Shown: one piece after another, positions 1-9,261 of the stretch
Layout of the letters: the number at the start of each line of letters is the position of its first letter
How positions within the stretch are numbered: the stretch's first letter is position 1
Source of the DNA: Curtobacterium sp. PhB115
GTDB lineage: Bacteria > Actinomycetota > Actinomycetes > Actinomycetales > Microbacteriaceae
Assembly (NCBI RefSeq): GCF_003752025.1
Contig: NZ_RJKR01000007.1
Span: 341,096 to 405,095, forward strand
DNA: 64,000 bases
Direction of reading: 5' to 3'
Notes under the pieces: generated by a model
Databases searched by the model: none
Told to the model about the DNA's origin: nothing
What the model saw: only the letters and a program-made list of their open reading frames with translations
Translations under genes and position numbers: made by a program

Positions 1-12
1 GGCAGCCGTGTC

Positions 13-18
13 TAGCGT
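13..18 (+). promoter_or_regulatory. Probable -10 element of the acyl-CoA oxidase gene
   Basis: TAGCGT lies 44 bases upstream of the ATG at 63. The same hexamer precedes the murA-like gene (17326) and the thiolase gene (60445), which supports reading it as a housekeeping -10. The -35 would fall off the window edge. Confidence 0.4.
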
Positions 19-62
19 GGACGGTGCAACACCGGACACCGCAGTTCAGGAGGACTCCGACC

Positions 63-2186
63 ATGGTCGACACCGCACCCGTGCAGCACAGCAGCGCCCC
101 GAAGGCCGACGCCACCGGTGACCCCGCCGCGGGCACCCCCGCCGGCAGCACCGGCAGCACCGGCGCCTCGACGAACTCCGGGCCGGACACCGACCTGCAC
201 ATCGACGTCGACCTCGTCGAGGAACTCCTGCTCGGACGCTGGGCCGAGGACCGCCGGATCTCCCGCCGCCTCGTGCTCGACCCGGCGCTCCACAAGACCG
301 AGGGACTCGGCACGATCGAGCACCGTGCCCGCGCGTTCGACCAGCTGCAGATCCTCGTCGACGCCGGCGCGATCCAGCGGCCGTACCCGTTGGAGCTCGG
401 CGGGCAGGACAACCACGGCGGCAACCTCGCGGCCTTCGAGGAGATCACCACCGCGGATCCGTCGCTGCAGATCAAGGCCGGCGTGCAGTGGGGCCTGTTC
501 GGTTCCGCGGTCCACCACCTCGGCACGGCTCGGAACCACGAGGAGTTCCTGCCGGGAATCATCGGCTTCGACGTCCCCGGCTGCTTCGCGATGACCGAGA
601 CCGGCCACGGCTCGGACGTGCAGAACATCGCCACGAGCGCGACCTACGACCCGGACACGCAGGAGTTCGTCGTGCACACCCCGTTCCGCGGTGCGTGGAA
701 GGACTACATCGGGAACGCGGCGCTGCACGGCAAGGCCGCCGTCGTCTTCGCGAAGCTCGTCACGCAGGGCGTCGACCACGGCGTGCACGCGTTCTACGTC
801 CCGCTCCGTGACGACGAGGGTGCGTTCCTACCAGGAGTCGGCGGTGAGGACGACGGCGTCAAGGGCGGCCTGAACGGCATCGACAACGGTCGGCTGCACT
901 TCGACCACGTCCGGATCCCCCGCACGAACCTGCTGAACCGCTACGGCGACGTCGCCGAGGACGGAACGTACAGCTCACCGATCGACTCGCCCGGACGCCG
1001 CTTCTTCACGATGCTCGGCACCCTGGTGCAGGGCCGTGTTTCGCTCGACGGTGCGGCCGTCGTCGCGCAGAAGATCGGCCTGCAGATCGCGCTGACCTAC
1101 GGCATGCAGCGCCGCCAGTTCCCCACCGGCGGCGGCACAGAGGGCGTCCTGCTCGACTACGGCCGCCACCAGCGGCGGCTCATCCCCCGCCTGGCGACCG
1201 TGTTCGCGCAGTCCTTCGCGCACGAGCAGCTCCTCCGCACCTTCGACGACGTCTTCAGCGGACGCGAGGACACCCCGGAGCGCCGCGAGGACCTCGAGAC
1301 CCAGGCGGCCGCCTTCAAGTCCCTGTCGACCTGGTCGGCGCTCGACACGTTGCAGGAGTGCCGCGAGGCCTGCGGCGGCGCGGGCTTCCTGGCCGAGAAC
1401 CGCCTGACGAGCCTCCGCGCCGACCTCGACGTCTACGTGACGTTCGAGGGTGACAACACCGTCCTCCTGCAGCTCGTCGGCAAGCGCCTGCTCACCGACT
1501 TCCGGAAGCAGGCGCCGCGCGACCCGGCGTCCACCGCGAAGTTCGTCGCGGCCCAGGTCGGCACGAAGCTCGCGGACGCGTCCGGCATCCGTCGGCTCGG
1601 ACAGGCCGTCGCCGACCGCGGGTCGCTCGCCGCGAGCGTCACCGACCTGCGCGACCCGGCGACCCAGCGGGCGCTCCTCGCCGGACGGGTCGAGACCATG
1701 GTCACCGAGATCGGGCTGCGGCTGAACACCGCCGGCAAGGACCGCGCCCGTCAGGCCCTGCTGCTCAACCGGTCGCAGCACGAGTTGATCGAGGCCGCGC
1801 GGGCGCACGCCGAACTCATGCAGTGGGACGCCTTCACCGCGGCGCTCGACGAGGTCACCGAGGGCGACACCCGGCGCGTGCTGGTGTGGCTCCGTGACCT
1901 GTTCGCGCTCGGGCTGCTCGAGCAGCACCTGGACTGGTACCTCGTGCACGGGCGGCTCACGGCCCAGCGGGCCCGTGCGGTGTCGGCGTACATCGACCGG
2001 CTCGTCGCACGGATCCGGCCGATCGTGCCGCAGCTGATCGAGACCTTCGGGTACGAGCCCGGACACGTCCGCGCCCCGATCGCCCTCGGCGAGGAGCAGG
2101 CCCGTCAGGACGAGGCACGCGCGTGGTTCGCGGCCGAGGCAGCAGCCGGCCGCCTGCCCGAACAGGAGAAGAAGCCCCGCCCGTAG
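63..2186 (+). CDS. Acyl-CoA oxidase / acyl-CoA dehydrogenase family protein
   Basis: A 707-residue FAD enzyme expected to catalyse the first, alpha-beta desaturation step of fatty acyl-CoA beta-oxidation. The length fits acyl-CoA oxidases (roughly 600-700 residues) better than the ~400-residue dehydrogenases. Visible are the FAD-binding stretch CFAMTETGHGSDVQ (about residues 177-190), the helix near YGMQRRQFPTGG, the EACGGAGFL turn, and VTFEGDNTVLLQ, whose Glu (about residue 462) matches the catalytic base of the oxidase family. The ATG at 63 is chosen because AGGAGG sits 9 bases upstream; an in-frame ATG at 24 has no such site. The thiolase and FadB genes at the far end of the window could complete the same spiral. 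Confidence 0.88.
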   Translation: MVDTAPVQHSSAPKADATGDPAAGTPAGSTGSTGASTNSGPDTDLHIDVDLVEELLLGRWAEDRRISRRLVLDPALHKTEGLGTIEHRARAFDQLQILVDAGAIQRPYPLELGGQDNHGGNLAAFEEITTADPSLQIKAGVQWGLFGSAVHHLGTARNHEEFLPGIIGFDVPGCFAMTETGHGSDVQNIATSATYDPDTQEFVVHTPFRGAWKDYIGNAALHGKAAVVFAKLVTQGVDHGVHAFYVPLRDDEGAFLPGVGGEDDGVKGGLNGIDNGRLHFDHVRIPRTNLLNRYGDVAEDGTYSSPIDSPGRRFFTMLGTLVQGRVSLDGAAVVAQKIGLQIALTYGMQRRQFPTGGGTEGVLLDYGRHQRRLIPRLATVFAQSFAHEQLLRTFDDVFSGREDTPERREDLETQAAAFKSLSTWSALDTLQECREACGGAGFLAENRLTSLRADLDVYVTFEGDNTVLLQLVGKRLLTDFRKQAPRDPASTAKFVAAQVGTKLADASGIRRLGQAVADRGSLAASVTDLRDPATQRALLAGRVETMVTEIGLRLNTAGKDRARQALLLNRSQHELIEAARAHAELMQWDAFTAALDEVTEGDTRRVLVWLRDLFALGLLEQHLDWYLVHGRLTAQRARAVSAYIDRLVARIRPIVPQLIETFGYEPGHVRAPIALGEEQARQDEARAWFAAEAAAGRLPEQEKKPRP

Positions 2187-2288
2187 CCGCCTGGTGCGGA
2201 CGGTCCGACCTGGAGGCCCGGGTCGGGTCGTCCCCGCCGGCCCCGCTCACGAGGAACGTCGTTCCGTCCGGTCGCGCCCCGCCAGCGT

Positions 2289-2318
2289 CATCGCGCCCCG
2301 AAGAGTCGGGGCGCGATG
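2289..2318. terminator. Hairpin terminator between convergent genes
   Basis: A perfect 11-bp inverted repeat (catcgcgcccc / ggggcgcgatg, extendable by one G-C pair) with a short loop lies between the acyl-CoA oxidase gene and csrA, which converge. There is no U-tract, as is usual in this GC range. It probably works for both strands. Confidence 0.6.
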
Positions 2319-2339
2319 CCCGCCACAGGGCGCGCTCGG

Positions 2340-2391
2340 CAACGACCAAACGCCAACGACCAAACGCCAACGACCATACGACAACGACCGC
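2340..2391. repeat. 14-bp tandem repeat, about 3.7 copies
   Basis: The unit caacgaccaaacgc is repeated in tandem with decay in the last copies. It is in the non-coding gap between the acyl-CoA oxidase gene and csrA. Confidence 0.75.
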
Positions 2392-2439
2392 GACCGCGCC
2401 CGACCCCGCCCGGACGGGCAGCCCGCGCGACGGCCGGGA

Positions 2440-2706
2440 CTACGCCCGGTCGGCCCCGCCGAGATCCCCGAGCGCCGCGCGCAACCGCGCCTCGGCGTCG
2501 TCGCCGGACTCGCCGGCAGCAGCCGCAGCAGCGGCTTCGGCGTTCGCCTCGGCGACCGCCCGCACGACCTCTTCACGCTGGATCTTCACGCCACGCGGCG
2601 CGTCGATCCCGATGCGCACGCCGTCCCCTCGGGCGTCGAGGACCGTGATGACGATGTCGTCACCGACGAGGATCCGCTCGCCGACCTTCCGCGTGAGTAC
2701 CAGCAC
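2440..2706 (-). CDS. csrA: Carbon storage regulator / translational repressor CsrA
   Basis: An 88-residue RNA-binding homodimer subunit. The CsrA core is complete (MLVLTRKVGERILVGDD start, then VRIGIDAP and IQREEV), including Arg6 and Arg44, the two residues that contact the GGA of target RNAs in studied CsrA proteins. After residue 50 there is an Ala/Glu-rich tail of about 38 residues; in Bacillus the C-terminal extension is where FliW docks. It is the last gene of the flbD-to-csrA operon, 4 bases after the FlhF-like gene. Candidate targets are the ACGGA-loop hairpins before fliC, flbD, flgB and fliA, and the likely antagonist is FliW at 45.4 kb. Confidence 0.95.
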   Translation of the reverse strand: MLVLTRKVGERILVGDDIVITVLDARGDGVRIGIDAPRGVKIQREEVVRAVAEANAEAAAAAAAGESGDDAEARLRAALGDLGGADRA

Positions 2707-2710
2707 CCGT

Positions 2711-3640
2711 TCAGCCTAGCGACAGGACGGGCACCCCCAGCAGGTCGATCGACTCCGGCGTGGCGGTCTCCCCCGCGCCGATCGCGACGACGCCGGCCAC
2801 GGGCAACCGGTCGGCGACCGTGGACACCATGGCCGCCGAGTCCTCCGGCTTCCGTCCGACGTCGACCACGACCCACACCTGGTCGGGCTCGAGCCCTTCG
2901 CTGGTCCGTCGGTCGTCCCACGCGGCGAAGGCGACGACGGCGTGGCCGTCCCGCACCCCGTCGGCGCGGGCGAGGATCCCGGAGCGGCGGTCAGCGGCGT
3001 CGGTGGGCCGCAACGCGTACCGGGTCGCGAACAGGCGTGCTGCCGCGTCGACGTCGTTCGGCCGTCCGACCAACAGCACCAGGTCCCCGTCGGCGGACCG
3101 CACGGCCGGGGCCGTGGGCCGGACCGTGCGCCCGACCGGGGCGACGTCGGGGACGCTGGTCGGGCCTCCCGGCTGGGCGTCGGTGACAGCCTGGGTGTCG
3201 GTGACGGCCCGGAGGCGCGGGTCGACCCGGACAGGCGCGTCCTGGTCCGGCAGCGCGGCCGTCGGGCGCGGCGCGCTCCCCGTGATCCCGTCCGCCGCGA
3301 AGCCGTCGAGCACCGACGCGAACGCGTCGGCGCGCGTCGTCGCGGTGCCGTCGGTGCCCGCGATGCGGGCCTCCGCCGCTTCCGCGTCGGCGAGGAGCGC
3401 CGCGATCCCGATCCGCTGCACCGGCGAGTCCGCGATGACGACGCGCGCGGTCGGGGGCTCCCCCGGCTCCGGGACCTCGACGGTGGCCTCGACGTGCGCC
3501 TTGCGGAACAGTCCGCCGATGCCCGGCGTGGTGACGCGTTCGGCGGCGACGATGCGGGCACCGGCGCCGAACTCGGTCCGGACGGCGTCCCGGACCTCGT
3601 CGAGCGTGGCGCCGCTACGCTGCAATCGGGTCGGCGGCAC
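2711..3640 (-). CDS. FlhF-like protein with degenerate GTPase domain
   Basis: A 309-residue protein directly downstream of flhA, where flhF usually sits. Residues about 10-56 resemble the FlhF N-terminal domain (LDEVRDAVRTEFGAGARIV, then a GGLF element and VEATVEV). Residues 187-203 (VLLVGRPNDVDAAARL) lie where FlhF has its P-loop, but the GxxGxGKT lysine and threonine are gone. VVVDVGRKPED at 258-267 resembles the DTAGR G3 element, also altered. The middle (about 60-180) is a low-complexity linker. I infer a non-GTP-binding FlhF relative that may still help flagellar placement or export assembly. The GTG start overlaps the flhA end by 26 bases and has GGGAG upstream. Confidence 0.7.
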   Translation of the reverse strand: MPPTRLQRSGATLDEVRDAVRTEFGAGARIVAAERVTTPGIGGLFRKAHVEATVEVPEPGEPPTARVVIADSPVQRIGIAALLADAEAAEARIAGTDGTATTRADAFASVLDGFAADGITGSAPRPTAALPDQDAPVRVDPRLRAVTDTQAVTDAQPGGPTSVPDVAPVGRTVRPTAPAVRSADGDLVLLVGRPNDVDAAARLFATRYALRPTDAADRRSGILARADGVRDGHAVVAFAAWDDRRTSEGLEPDQVWVVVDVGRKPEDSAAMVSTVADRLPVAGVVAIGAGETATPESIDLLGVPVLSLG

Positions 3641-5669
3641 GGACCACTCCCACGGTCTCGATGGTGGAGCCGGCGGCGGTGGCCTCCTGGTACGACAGCA
3701 CCGGGAGCCCGTTCGACTGCGCGGAGACCATGCGGTGCACGGCCGGTCGCAGCTGCGGGGCGCAGACGAGGACGGCGGAGAGCCCCTGGTCCTCGACGCT
3801 CCGGACGGCGTCGCGGACGGAGCCGAGCACCTGCTCGATGCGGTGCGCGTCGAGCACGATCTGCGAGCCCTGCTCGGACGGTCGGAGGCCCTCGAGCATG
3901 GACTGCTCGAGCAGCGGGTCGATCATGATGACGCGGAGGGTGCCGGCGTCGAGGTAGCGCGCGGCCAGGGCGGGTCCGAGGGCGGCGCGGGCGGCTTCGA
4001 CGAGTCCCTCGGGGTCGGTGGACACCTTCGCGCGGAGGGTCAGCGCCTCGCAGATCCGGCCGAGGTCGTTGATCGGCACCCGCTCGACGAGCAGGCCCTG
4101 CAGCACCCGCTGGAGTTCGGCCATCGAGAGCATGCCGGGCACGAGCTCCTCGACGGCGGCCGGGTTGACCTGCTTGACGCCCTCGGTCAGGACCTTGACG
4201 TCCTCGCGGGTGAGCAGGCGCGCGGCGTTGTCGCCGATGATCGCCTGCAGGTGGGTGACGAGCACGGACACGCGGTCGATCACGGTGGCCCCGGTCATCT
4301 CGGCGGCGTGCCGGAGCTCGGCGGGCACCCACTTGCCGGCCAGGCCGAAGACGGGTTCCACGGTGGTGGTGCCCGGCAGCCCGTCGAGGTGGTCGCCGAG
4401 CGCCAGGACACTGCGCGCCGGTGCGGTGCCGCGGCCGGCCTCGACCCCGGCGATCCGGATGGCGTACGTGGAGGGCGGCAGGTCGATGCTGTCGCGGGTG
4501 CGGACCGGCGGCACCACGACGCCCATGTCGATCGCGATCTTGCGGCGGAGTGCCCGGACCCGGCCGAGCAGGTCGTCGGAGGCGCCGGAGACCATGTCGA
4601 CGAGGTCGGGGGCGAGCAGGATCTCGAGGGCGTGCACGCGCATCTGCTCGATGAGGTCCTCGGGGCTGTCCCCGGTGGGTGCTGCGGACGCGATCGCCTG
4701 CTGTTCCGCCGCGGCGGCCTCGGCCTGGGCGGCGTTGCGGCCGATGCGCCAGCCGGTGAAGAGCAGGGTCGCGCCGACGAGCAGGAACGGCAGGATCGGC
4801 ATGCCGGGGATGAAGCCCATCGCGATGGCCGCGACGCCCGCGATCATCAGGGCGTTCCGGGACTGCGACAGCTGGGTGGCAGCCGAGGCACCCATCTCGG
4901 ACTCGGCACCGGAGCGGGTGACGATCATGCCGGTGGAGACCGCCATCAGCAGCGCGGGGATCTGGGTGACGAGCCCGTCGCCGATGGTCAGGATGCCGTA
5001 CTTCGACAGGGCGTCGGTGGCGGAGAGCCCGTTCTGCAGCATGCCGATCGCGATGCCACCGACCAGGTTGATGATGATGATGAGGATGCCGGCGATCGCG
5101 TCGCCCTTGACGAACTTCGACGCACCGTCCATCGCGCCGTAGAAGTCGGCCTCGGCGGACACCGCGGCACGGCGGTCCTTCGCCTGTTCGTCGGTGATGA
5201 GGCCGGCGTTGAGGTCCGCGTCGATCGCCATCTGCTTGCCCGGCATCGCGTCGAGGGTGAACCGCGCACCGACCTCGGCGACGCGCTCGGCACCCTTCGT
5301 CACGACGACGAACTGGATCACGATGAGGATCAGGAAGATCACGGCGCCGATGATGATCGAGCCGGACACCGCGACGTGGCCGAACGCCTGGATGACGTCG
5401 CCGGCGAAGCCCTCGCCGAGGACGAGCCGGGTGGACGCAACGTTGAGCCCGAGGCGGAACAGCGTCGCGACGAGCAGCAGCGACGGGAACACCGAGAAGT
5501 CGAGCGGCTTCTTCACGAACAGCGTCGTGAGCAGGATCACCAGCGCCAGCAGGATGTTGATGATGATCAGGAAGTCGAGCAGGAACGACGGCACCGGCAG
5601 GATCAGCAGCAGGATGATGCCGACGATGAACACCGGGACGACGAGCTTCGGCAGGTCCTTGCGGTTCAT
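3615..5669 (-). CDS. flhA: Flagellar export apparatus protein FlhA
   Basis: A 684-residue inner-membrane component of the flagellar type III export gate, whose cytoplasmic C-terminal ring receives chaperone-substrate complexes. The first ~320 residues hold about eight hydrophobic segments with the conserved FHIPEP-family loop (KGAERVAEVGARFTLDAMPGKQMAIDADLNAG). The rest is the soluble FlhA-C domain with the VPINDLGRICEAL stretch. Length is normal. The ATG overlaps the flhB stop by 4 bases, so the two are translationally coupled. Confidence 0.97.
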   Translation of the reverse strand: MNRKDLPKLVVPVFIVGIILLLILPVPSFLLDFLIIINILLALVILLTTLFVKKPLDFSVFPSLLLVATLFRLGLNVASTRLVLGEGFAGDVIQAFGHVAVSGSIIIGAVIFLILIVIQFVVVTKGAERVAEVGARFTLDAMPGKQMAIDADLNAGLITDEQAKDRRAAVSAEADFYGAMDGASKFVKGDAIAGILIIIINLVGGIAIGMLQNGLSATDALSKYGILTIGDGLVTQIPALLMAVSTGMIVTRSGAESEMGASAATQLSQSRNALMIAGVAAIAMGFIPGMPILPFLLVGATLLFTGWRIGRNAAQAEAAAAEQQAIASAAPTGDSPEDLIEQMRVHALEILLAPDLVDMVSGASDDLLGRVRALRRKIAIDMGVVVPPVRTRDSIDLPPSTYAIRIAGVEAGRGTAPARSVLALGDHLDGLPGTTTVEPVFGLAGKWVPAELRHAAEMTGATVIDRVSVLVTHLQAIIGDNAARLLTREDVKVLTEGVKQVNPAAVEELVPGMLSMAELQRVLQGLLVERVPINDLGRICEALTLRAKVSTDPEGLVEAARAALGPALAARYLDAGTLRVIMIDPLLEQSMLEGLRPSEQGSQIVLDAHRIEQVLGSVRDAVRSVEDQGLSAVLVCAPQLRPAVHRMVSAQSNGLPVLSYQEATAAGSTIETVGVVRAADPIAA

Positions 5670-6844
5670 GCGGTGACTCCTTCGGAGCGGGTGGTTCGGA
5701 GCTTGCGGGGCCGGAGGTCACCGGTCAGGGTGGCGGGGTCGATGACGCCGGCGACCTCGTCGGGCGTCGTCGGGCGCGGCGCCGAGTGCGTGCCGGCAGC
5801 GGTGCCGCGGGCCTTCAGCGCCATCACGAACGAGAGCACGCGGGCGACCGGCGTGTACAGGTCGACGGGGATCTCGTGCCCGAGCTCGCACGCGGCGTGC
5901 AGGGCACGGGTGAGCGGGACGTCGCGGACGATCGGCACGCGGTCCTCTTCCGCACGGGAACGGATCACGTCGGCGACCGGTCCGGCGCCCTTCGCGACCA
6001 CCCGTGGCGCGGACTTCCCCGGCTCGTACTTGAGCGCGACGGCGTAGTGCGTCGGGTTCGTCATCACGACGTCCGCGGTGCCCACCGACGCGATCATCCG
6101 GTTGCGGCTCATGGCGAGCTGCCGTGAGCGTCGCTGACCCTTGACGAGCGGGTCGCCGTCGCTCTTCTTGTGCTCGTCCTTGACCTCGCGCTTGGTCATC
6201 ATGGTGCGCTTGCGGTTGCGCCGGATGACGACGAACACGTCGATCGCGGCGAGCAGAAGCCCGGCCGCGATCGCGGCGCGGAGCAGGGTGCCTGCGCCGT
6301 CCGCCGCGGCCTCGAGCACCGCGGACAACGGCAACGAGCCGCTCGTCATGAGCACGGGCATCAGCCCCTGCACCGCGAACCAGAGCACGAGCCCGACGAC
6401 CGAGGTCTTCAACAGCGCCTTCACGCCGTTCCACAGCGCCTGCACGCCGAACACGCGCTTCAGGCCGGCGATGGGGTCGAAGTGCGAGGCCTCGGGTGCG
6501 AGCTTCCGGATGTGCACGCCGCCCTGCGCCACCGCGGCGGCCGTGACCGCGACGAGGACGACGAGGAGCATCGGTCCGAGGGTGGCACCGATCGACCCCA
6601 TCGACTCGGCGAACACCTGGTTCATCGTGCCGATCGTCGGGTTCGTGATGACGGAGCGGACGGCACTGAGCTGGTGGGTGCCGGCGGCCGCGGCGTTGCC
6701 GATGACGGCGGGCACCATGAGCGCGACGACGGCGATGCCGATCCACGCGCCGAGGTCCTGGGAGCGGCCGAGCTGGCCCTTCCGGTAGACCTCCTGCATG
6801 CGCTTCTGGGTGGCCTTCTCGGACTTCTCACCACTGTCGGACAC
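5666..6844 (-). CDS. flhB: Flagellar export switch protein FlhB
   Basis: A 392-residue membrane protein that switches export specificity from rod/hook to filament substrates. It begins with the typical SEKATQKRMQEVYRKGQ segment, has four hydrophobic helices between about 30 and 210, then a cytoplasmic domain with the self-cleaving NPTH motif (residues 263-266). The C-terminal tail after about residue 350 is Pro/Thr-rich and longer than in enteric FlhB. The start is GTG. It is 6 bases after fliR. Confidence 0.97.
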   Translation of the reverse strand: MSDSGEKSEKATQKRMQEVYRKGQLGRSQDLGAWIGIAVVALMVPAVIGNAAAAGTHQLSAVRSVITNPTIGTMNQVFAESMGSIGATLGPMLLVVLVAVTAAAVAQGGVHIRKLAPEASHFDPIAGLKRVFGVQALWNGVKALLKTSVVGLVLWFAVQGLMPVLMTSGSLPLSAVLEAAADGAGTLLRAAIAAGLLLAAIDVFVVIRRNRKRTMMTKREVKDEHKKSDGDPLVKGQRRSRQLAMSRNRMIASVGTADVVMTNPTHYAVALKYEPGKSAPRVVAKGAGPVADVIRSRAEEDRVPIVRDVPLTRALHAACELGHEIPVDLYTPVARVLSFVMALKARGTAAGTHSAPRPTTPDEVAGVIDPATLTGDLRPRKLRTTRSEGVTA

Positions 6845-6850
6845 CGGGCG

Positions 6851-7609
6851 TCACCCCCGTCCCGTGATCGCCTGGACGGCGTCGCCGGTCAACGACGACA
6901 CCACCGAGGGCAGGGCCATGAAGAGCGCACCGGCGAAGAGGACGGTCAGCCCGATCTTGATCGGGAAGCCCATCTGGAACGCGTTCAGCGCCGGGGCGAC
7001 GCGGGTGAGCAGACCGAGGCCGACGTCCGCCAGGAACAGCACGACGACGAGCGGTCCGGCGATCTGCAGCGTGGCGAGGAACATCTGCGACATCGCGGTG
7101 ACGAGCAGCGACGCGAGGCCGTCGAGCGCGAACGAGCCGGTCAGCGGGACGGCGTCGAAGGAGCGCACGAGGCCGCCGACGATGAGCTGGTAGCCGCCGG
7201 AGGTGAACAGGAGCGCGAGGGCCGCCATCTGGAACAGCCGGGTGAACTGGGCGCCGTTGACCTGCGACTGCGGGTCGAACGCCTGCGCGAGGGTGAAGCC
7301 GCCGAACAGGTCGATGAGCGCACCGGCGGACTGCACCGCTGCGAACACCAGGAAGACGAGGAACCCGAGCGCCAGCCCGACGACGAGCTGGGTGAGCAGG
7401 GCGAGCAGGAACGGGCCGGTCTCGAGCGACTCGTAGCCGACGGCGACGCGCGGGGCGACCCCGATCGCGAGACCCAGCCCGAGGATCACCTTCACGGTGC
7501 CGGGGAACGCGCGGTACGAGAACGGCGGCGCGATCACGAAGAACGCCACCAGCCGGACGCCGGCGAGCATCGTCGCCTCGAGCCGGTCGGCGTCGACGGC
7601 GAGCTCCAT
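6851..7609 (-). CDS. fliR: Flagellar export gate protein FliR
   Basis: A 252-residue, almost wholly hydrophobic protein of the FliP5-FliQ4-FliR1 export gate. The family pattern is present (VRLVAFFVIAPPFSYRAFPGTVKVILGLGLAI near the N-terminus, then ALIDLFGGFTLAQAFDPQS). Its start overlaps the fliQ stop by one base, keeping the fliO-P-Q-R-flhB-flhA order. Confidence 0.96.
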   Translation of the reverse strand: MELAVDADRLEATMLAGVRLVAFFVIAPPFSYRAFPGTVKVILGLGLAIGVAPRVAVGYESLETGPFLLALLTQLVVGLALGFLVFLVFAAVQSAGALIDLFGGFTLAQAFDPQSQVNGAQFTRLFQMAALALLFTSGGYQLIVGGLVRSFDAVPLTGSFALDGLASLLVTAMSQMFLATLQIAGPLVVVLFLADVGLGLLTRVAPALNAFQMGFPIKIGLTVLFAGALFMALPSVVSSLTGDAVQAITGRG

Positions 7610-7884
7610 CAGGCGCTCCCGAGGAGCTTCGGGATCATCTCGAAGGCGACGTGCGTGAACGCCACCATCTCCGAGATCATCCAGTTGCCGCAGATCACCA
7701 GGGCGATCGCCACCGCGACGGCCTTCGGTACGAAGGAGAGCGTGACCTCCTGGATCTGCGTCACCGACTGGAACAGCGAGATCGCGAACCCGACCACGAG
7801 CGACGTGATGAGCACGGGAGCGGCGAGCTTCGCGGACACCAGGAGCGCCTGCAGCACGAGGTCGATGACTGCCTGCTGGTTCAT
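7609..7884 (-). CDS. fliQ: Flagellar export gate protein FliQ
   Basis: A 91-residue protein with two transmembrane helices, the normal size and topology for FliQ. Conserved stretches include PVLITSLVVGFAISLFQSVTQIQE and LSFVPK. It lies 9 bases after fliP. Confidence 0.96.
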   Translation of the reverse strand: MNQQAVIDLVLQALLVSAKLAAPVLITSLVVGFAISLFQSVTQIQEVTLSFVPKAVAVAIALVICGNWMISEMVAFTHVAFEMIPKLLGSA

Positions 7885-7893
7885 GCGCGCCCC

Positions 7894-8712
7894 CTAGACA
7901 ACGTGGTAGCTCTCGATGAGCGACTTGATGATGAGGCCCCAGCCGTCGACCAGCACGAAGAGCAGGATCTTGAACGGCAGCGAGATCATGACCGGCGGGA
8001 GCATCATCATGCCCATCGACATGAGCGCCGCGGAGACGACGAGGTCGATCACCAGGAACGGGATGAAGATGACGAACCCGATGATGAACGCGCTGCGGAG
8101 CTCCGAGATGATGAACGCCGGGATCACCGTCGTCATCGGCACGTCCGCCATCGACTTCGGGTTGTCGAGTCCGGCGGCGCGGGTGATCAGGGCGACGTCC
8201 TCGTCCCGCGTCTGGTGGAGCATGAAGGTCCGCAGCGGCTTCGTGCCGATCTCGACGGCCTGGTCAAAGTCGAGGTGCCCGGCCAGGTAGGGCTGCAGCG
8301 CGTCCTCGTTGATGTGCCCGAGCACCGGCGCCATCACGAACAGCGACAGGAACAGCGCGAGCCCCGCGATGACCTGGTTCGGCGGGATCGACTGCAGGGC
8401 GAGCGCGTTCCGGGTCATCGCGAGGACGACGAAGATCTTCGTGAACGACGTCATCATGAGCATGAGCGCCGGTGCGACGCTGAGCAGGGTGATGCCGATG
8501 AGCGTCTCGACGGCGGACGACGGGGTGCCGTCGGGACCGTTCACGCTGACGCTGAAGTCACCGGTCGCGGGTGCGGTCGGCGTGACGGGTGCCGTCGGTT
8601 CGACGACCCCGGCGGCGTGCGCGCCGGTCGCGGTGAGCATGAGGAACCCGGCGACCACCGCCAGCCCGAGCAGGACCAGCGCGACCAGTCGTCCGGTCCG
8701 TGCGGCGGTCAC
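7894..8712 (-). CDS. fliP: Flagellar export gate protein FliP
   Basis: A 272-residue core gate protein. It starts at GTG 8712, overlapping the fliO stop by 4 bases; upstream in-frame sequence is only the fliO gene read in another frame. An N-terminal signal sequence (hydrophobic segment about residues 8-32 ending in AHA) is followed by a short Thr/Pro linker and the conserved FliP body (MMTSFTKIFVVLAMTRNALALQ, LRTFMLHQTRDEDVAL, IPAFIISELRSAF, MGMMMLPPVMISLPFK). Confidence 0.96.
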   Translation of the reverse strand: MTAARTGRLVALVLLGLAVVAGFLMLTATGAHAAGVVEPTAPVTPTAPATGDFSVSVNGPDGTPSSAVETLIGITLLSVAPALMLMMTSFTKIFVVLAMTRNALALQSIPPNQVIAGLALFLSLFVMAPVLGHINEDALQPYLAGHLDFDQAVEIGTKPLRTFMLHQTRDEDVALITRAAGLDNPKSMADVPMTTVIPAFIISELRSAFIIGFVIFIPFLVIDLVVSAALMSMGMMMLPPVMISLPFKILLFVLVDGWGLIIKSLIESYHVV

Positions 8713-9251
8713 CCGGCCCGCCGGTTCCGGAGCGCCGCTGCTGCCTGCCGCCAGGTCTCGGCGGACAGGATCGAGCCCTGCAGCTGCTGCGCGGACGGCG
8801 CGACGGTGCGCTGGGGACGGCGGTTGCGCGGACGCATCGGCAGCGGGTCCGCTGCGGTCGTCTCGTTCGCGTCGGCCGGGAGGCCCGTGGTGGCGTCCGA
8901 CTGCAGCGCCAGTTCCTGACGGAACACGTCGGCCGACGGGGCGGGACGAACGGGCAGCTGGACGGGTCCGGTCACGATGGTCAGCTCGGGTGCCGGTGCC
9001 TGCCCGCTGGTGAGCAGGCTGACGCCCTGCTCGGAGACGCCGAGCACGAGGCGCTCCCCCTCGACGTCGACGACGACGATGCTCGCCTTGCCGCCGAGGC
9101 CCTGTCGACCGACGACCTCGACGGTCGCCGCACGACGACCGGAGGCCTTCCCGGCGAAGCGCTTCTTGCTGGCGCGGTGCAGCACCCACATGAGGGCGAG
9201 CACGACGCCGAGCGACAGCGCGACGCGGAGGGTGACGAGGAGGGTGTCCAC
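8709..9251 (-). CDS. fliO: Flagellar biosynthesis protein FliO
   Basis: A 180-residue assembly factor for the FliP-R gate. A single N-terminal membrane helix (about residues 3-24) leads into a small basic beta-domain (GRQGLGGKASIVVVDVEGERLVLGVSEQGVSLL), the FliO signature. The C-terminal ~100 residues are low complexity and unlike other FliO proteins. The start is GTG, 10 bases after fliN. Confidence 0.9.
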   Translation of the reverse strand: MDTLLVTLRVALSLGVVLALMWVLHRASKKRFAGKASGRRAATVEVVGRQGLGGKASIVVVDVEGERLVLGVSEQGVSLLTSGQAPAPELTIVTGPVQLPVRPAPSADVFRQELALQSDATTGLPADANETTAADPLPMRPRNRRPQRTVAPSAQQLQGSILSAETWRQAAAALRNRRAG

Positions 9252-9261
9252 GGGGCCGGGC

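Noticed and set aside
2716..6047. Very long open frames antisense to or out of frame with flhA and flhB
   Set aside because: They overlap conserved flagellar genes, have Arg/Pro/Ala-rich translations and no family features; they are shadows caused by high GC.
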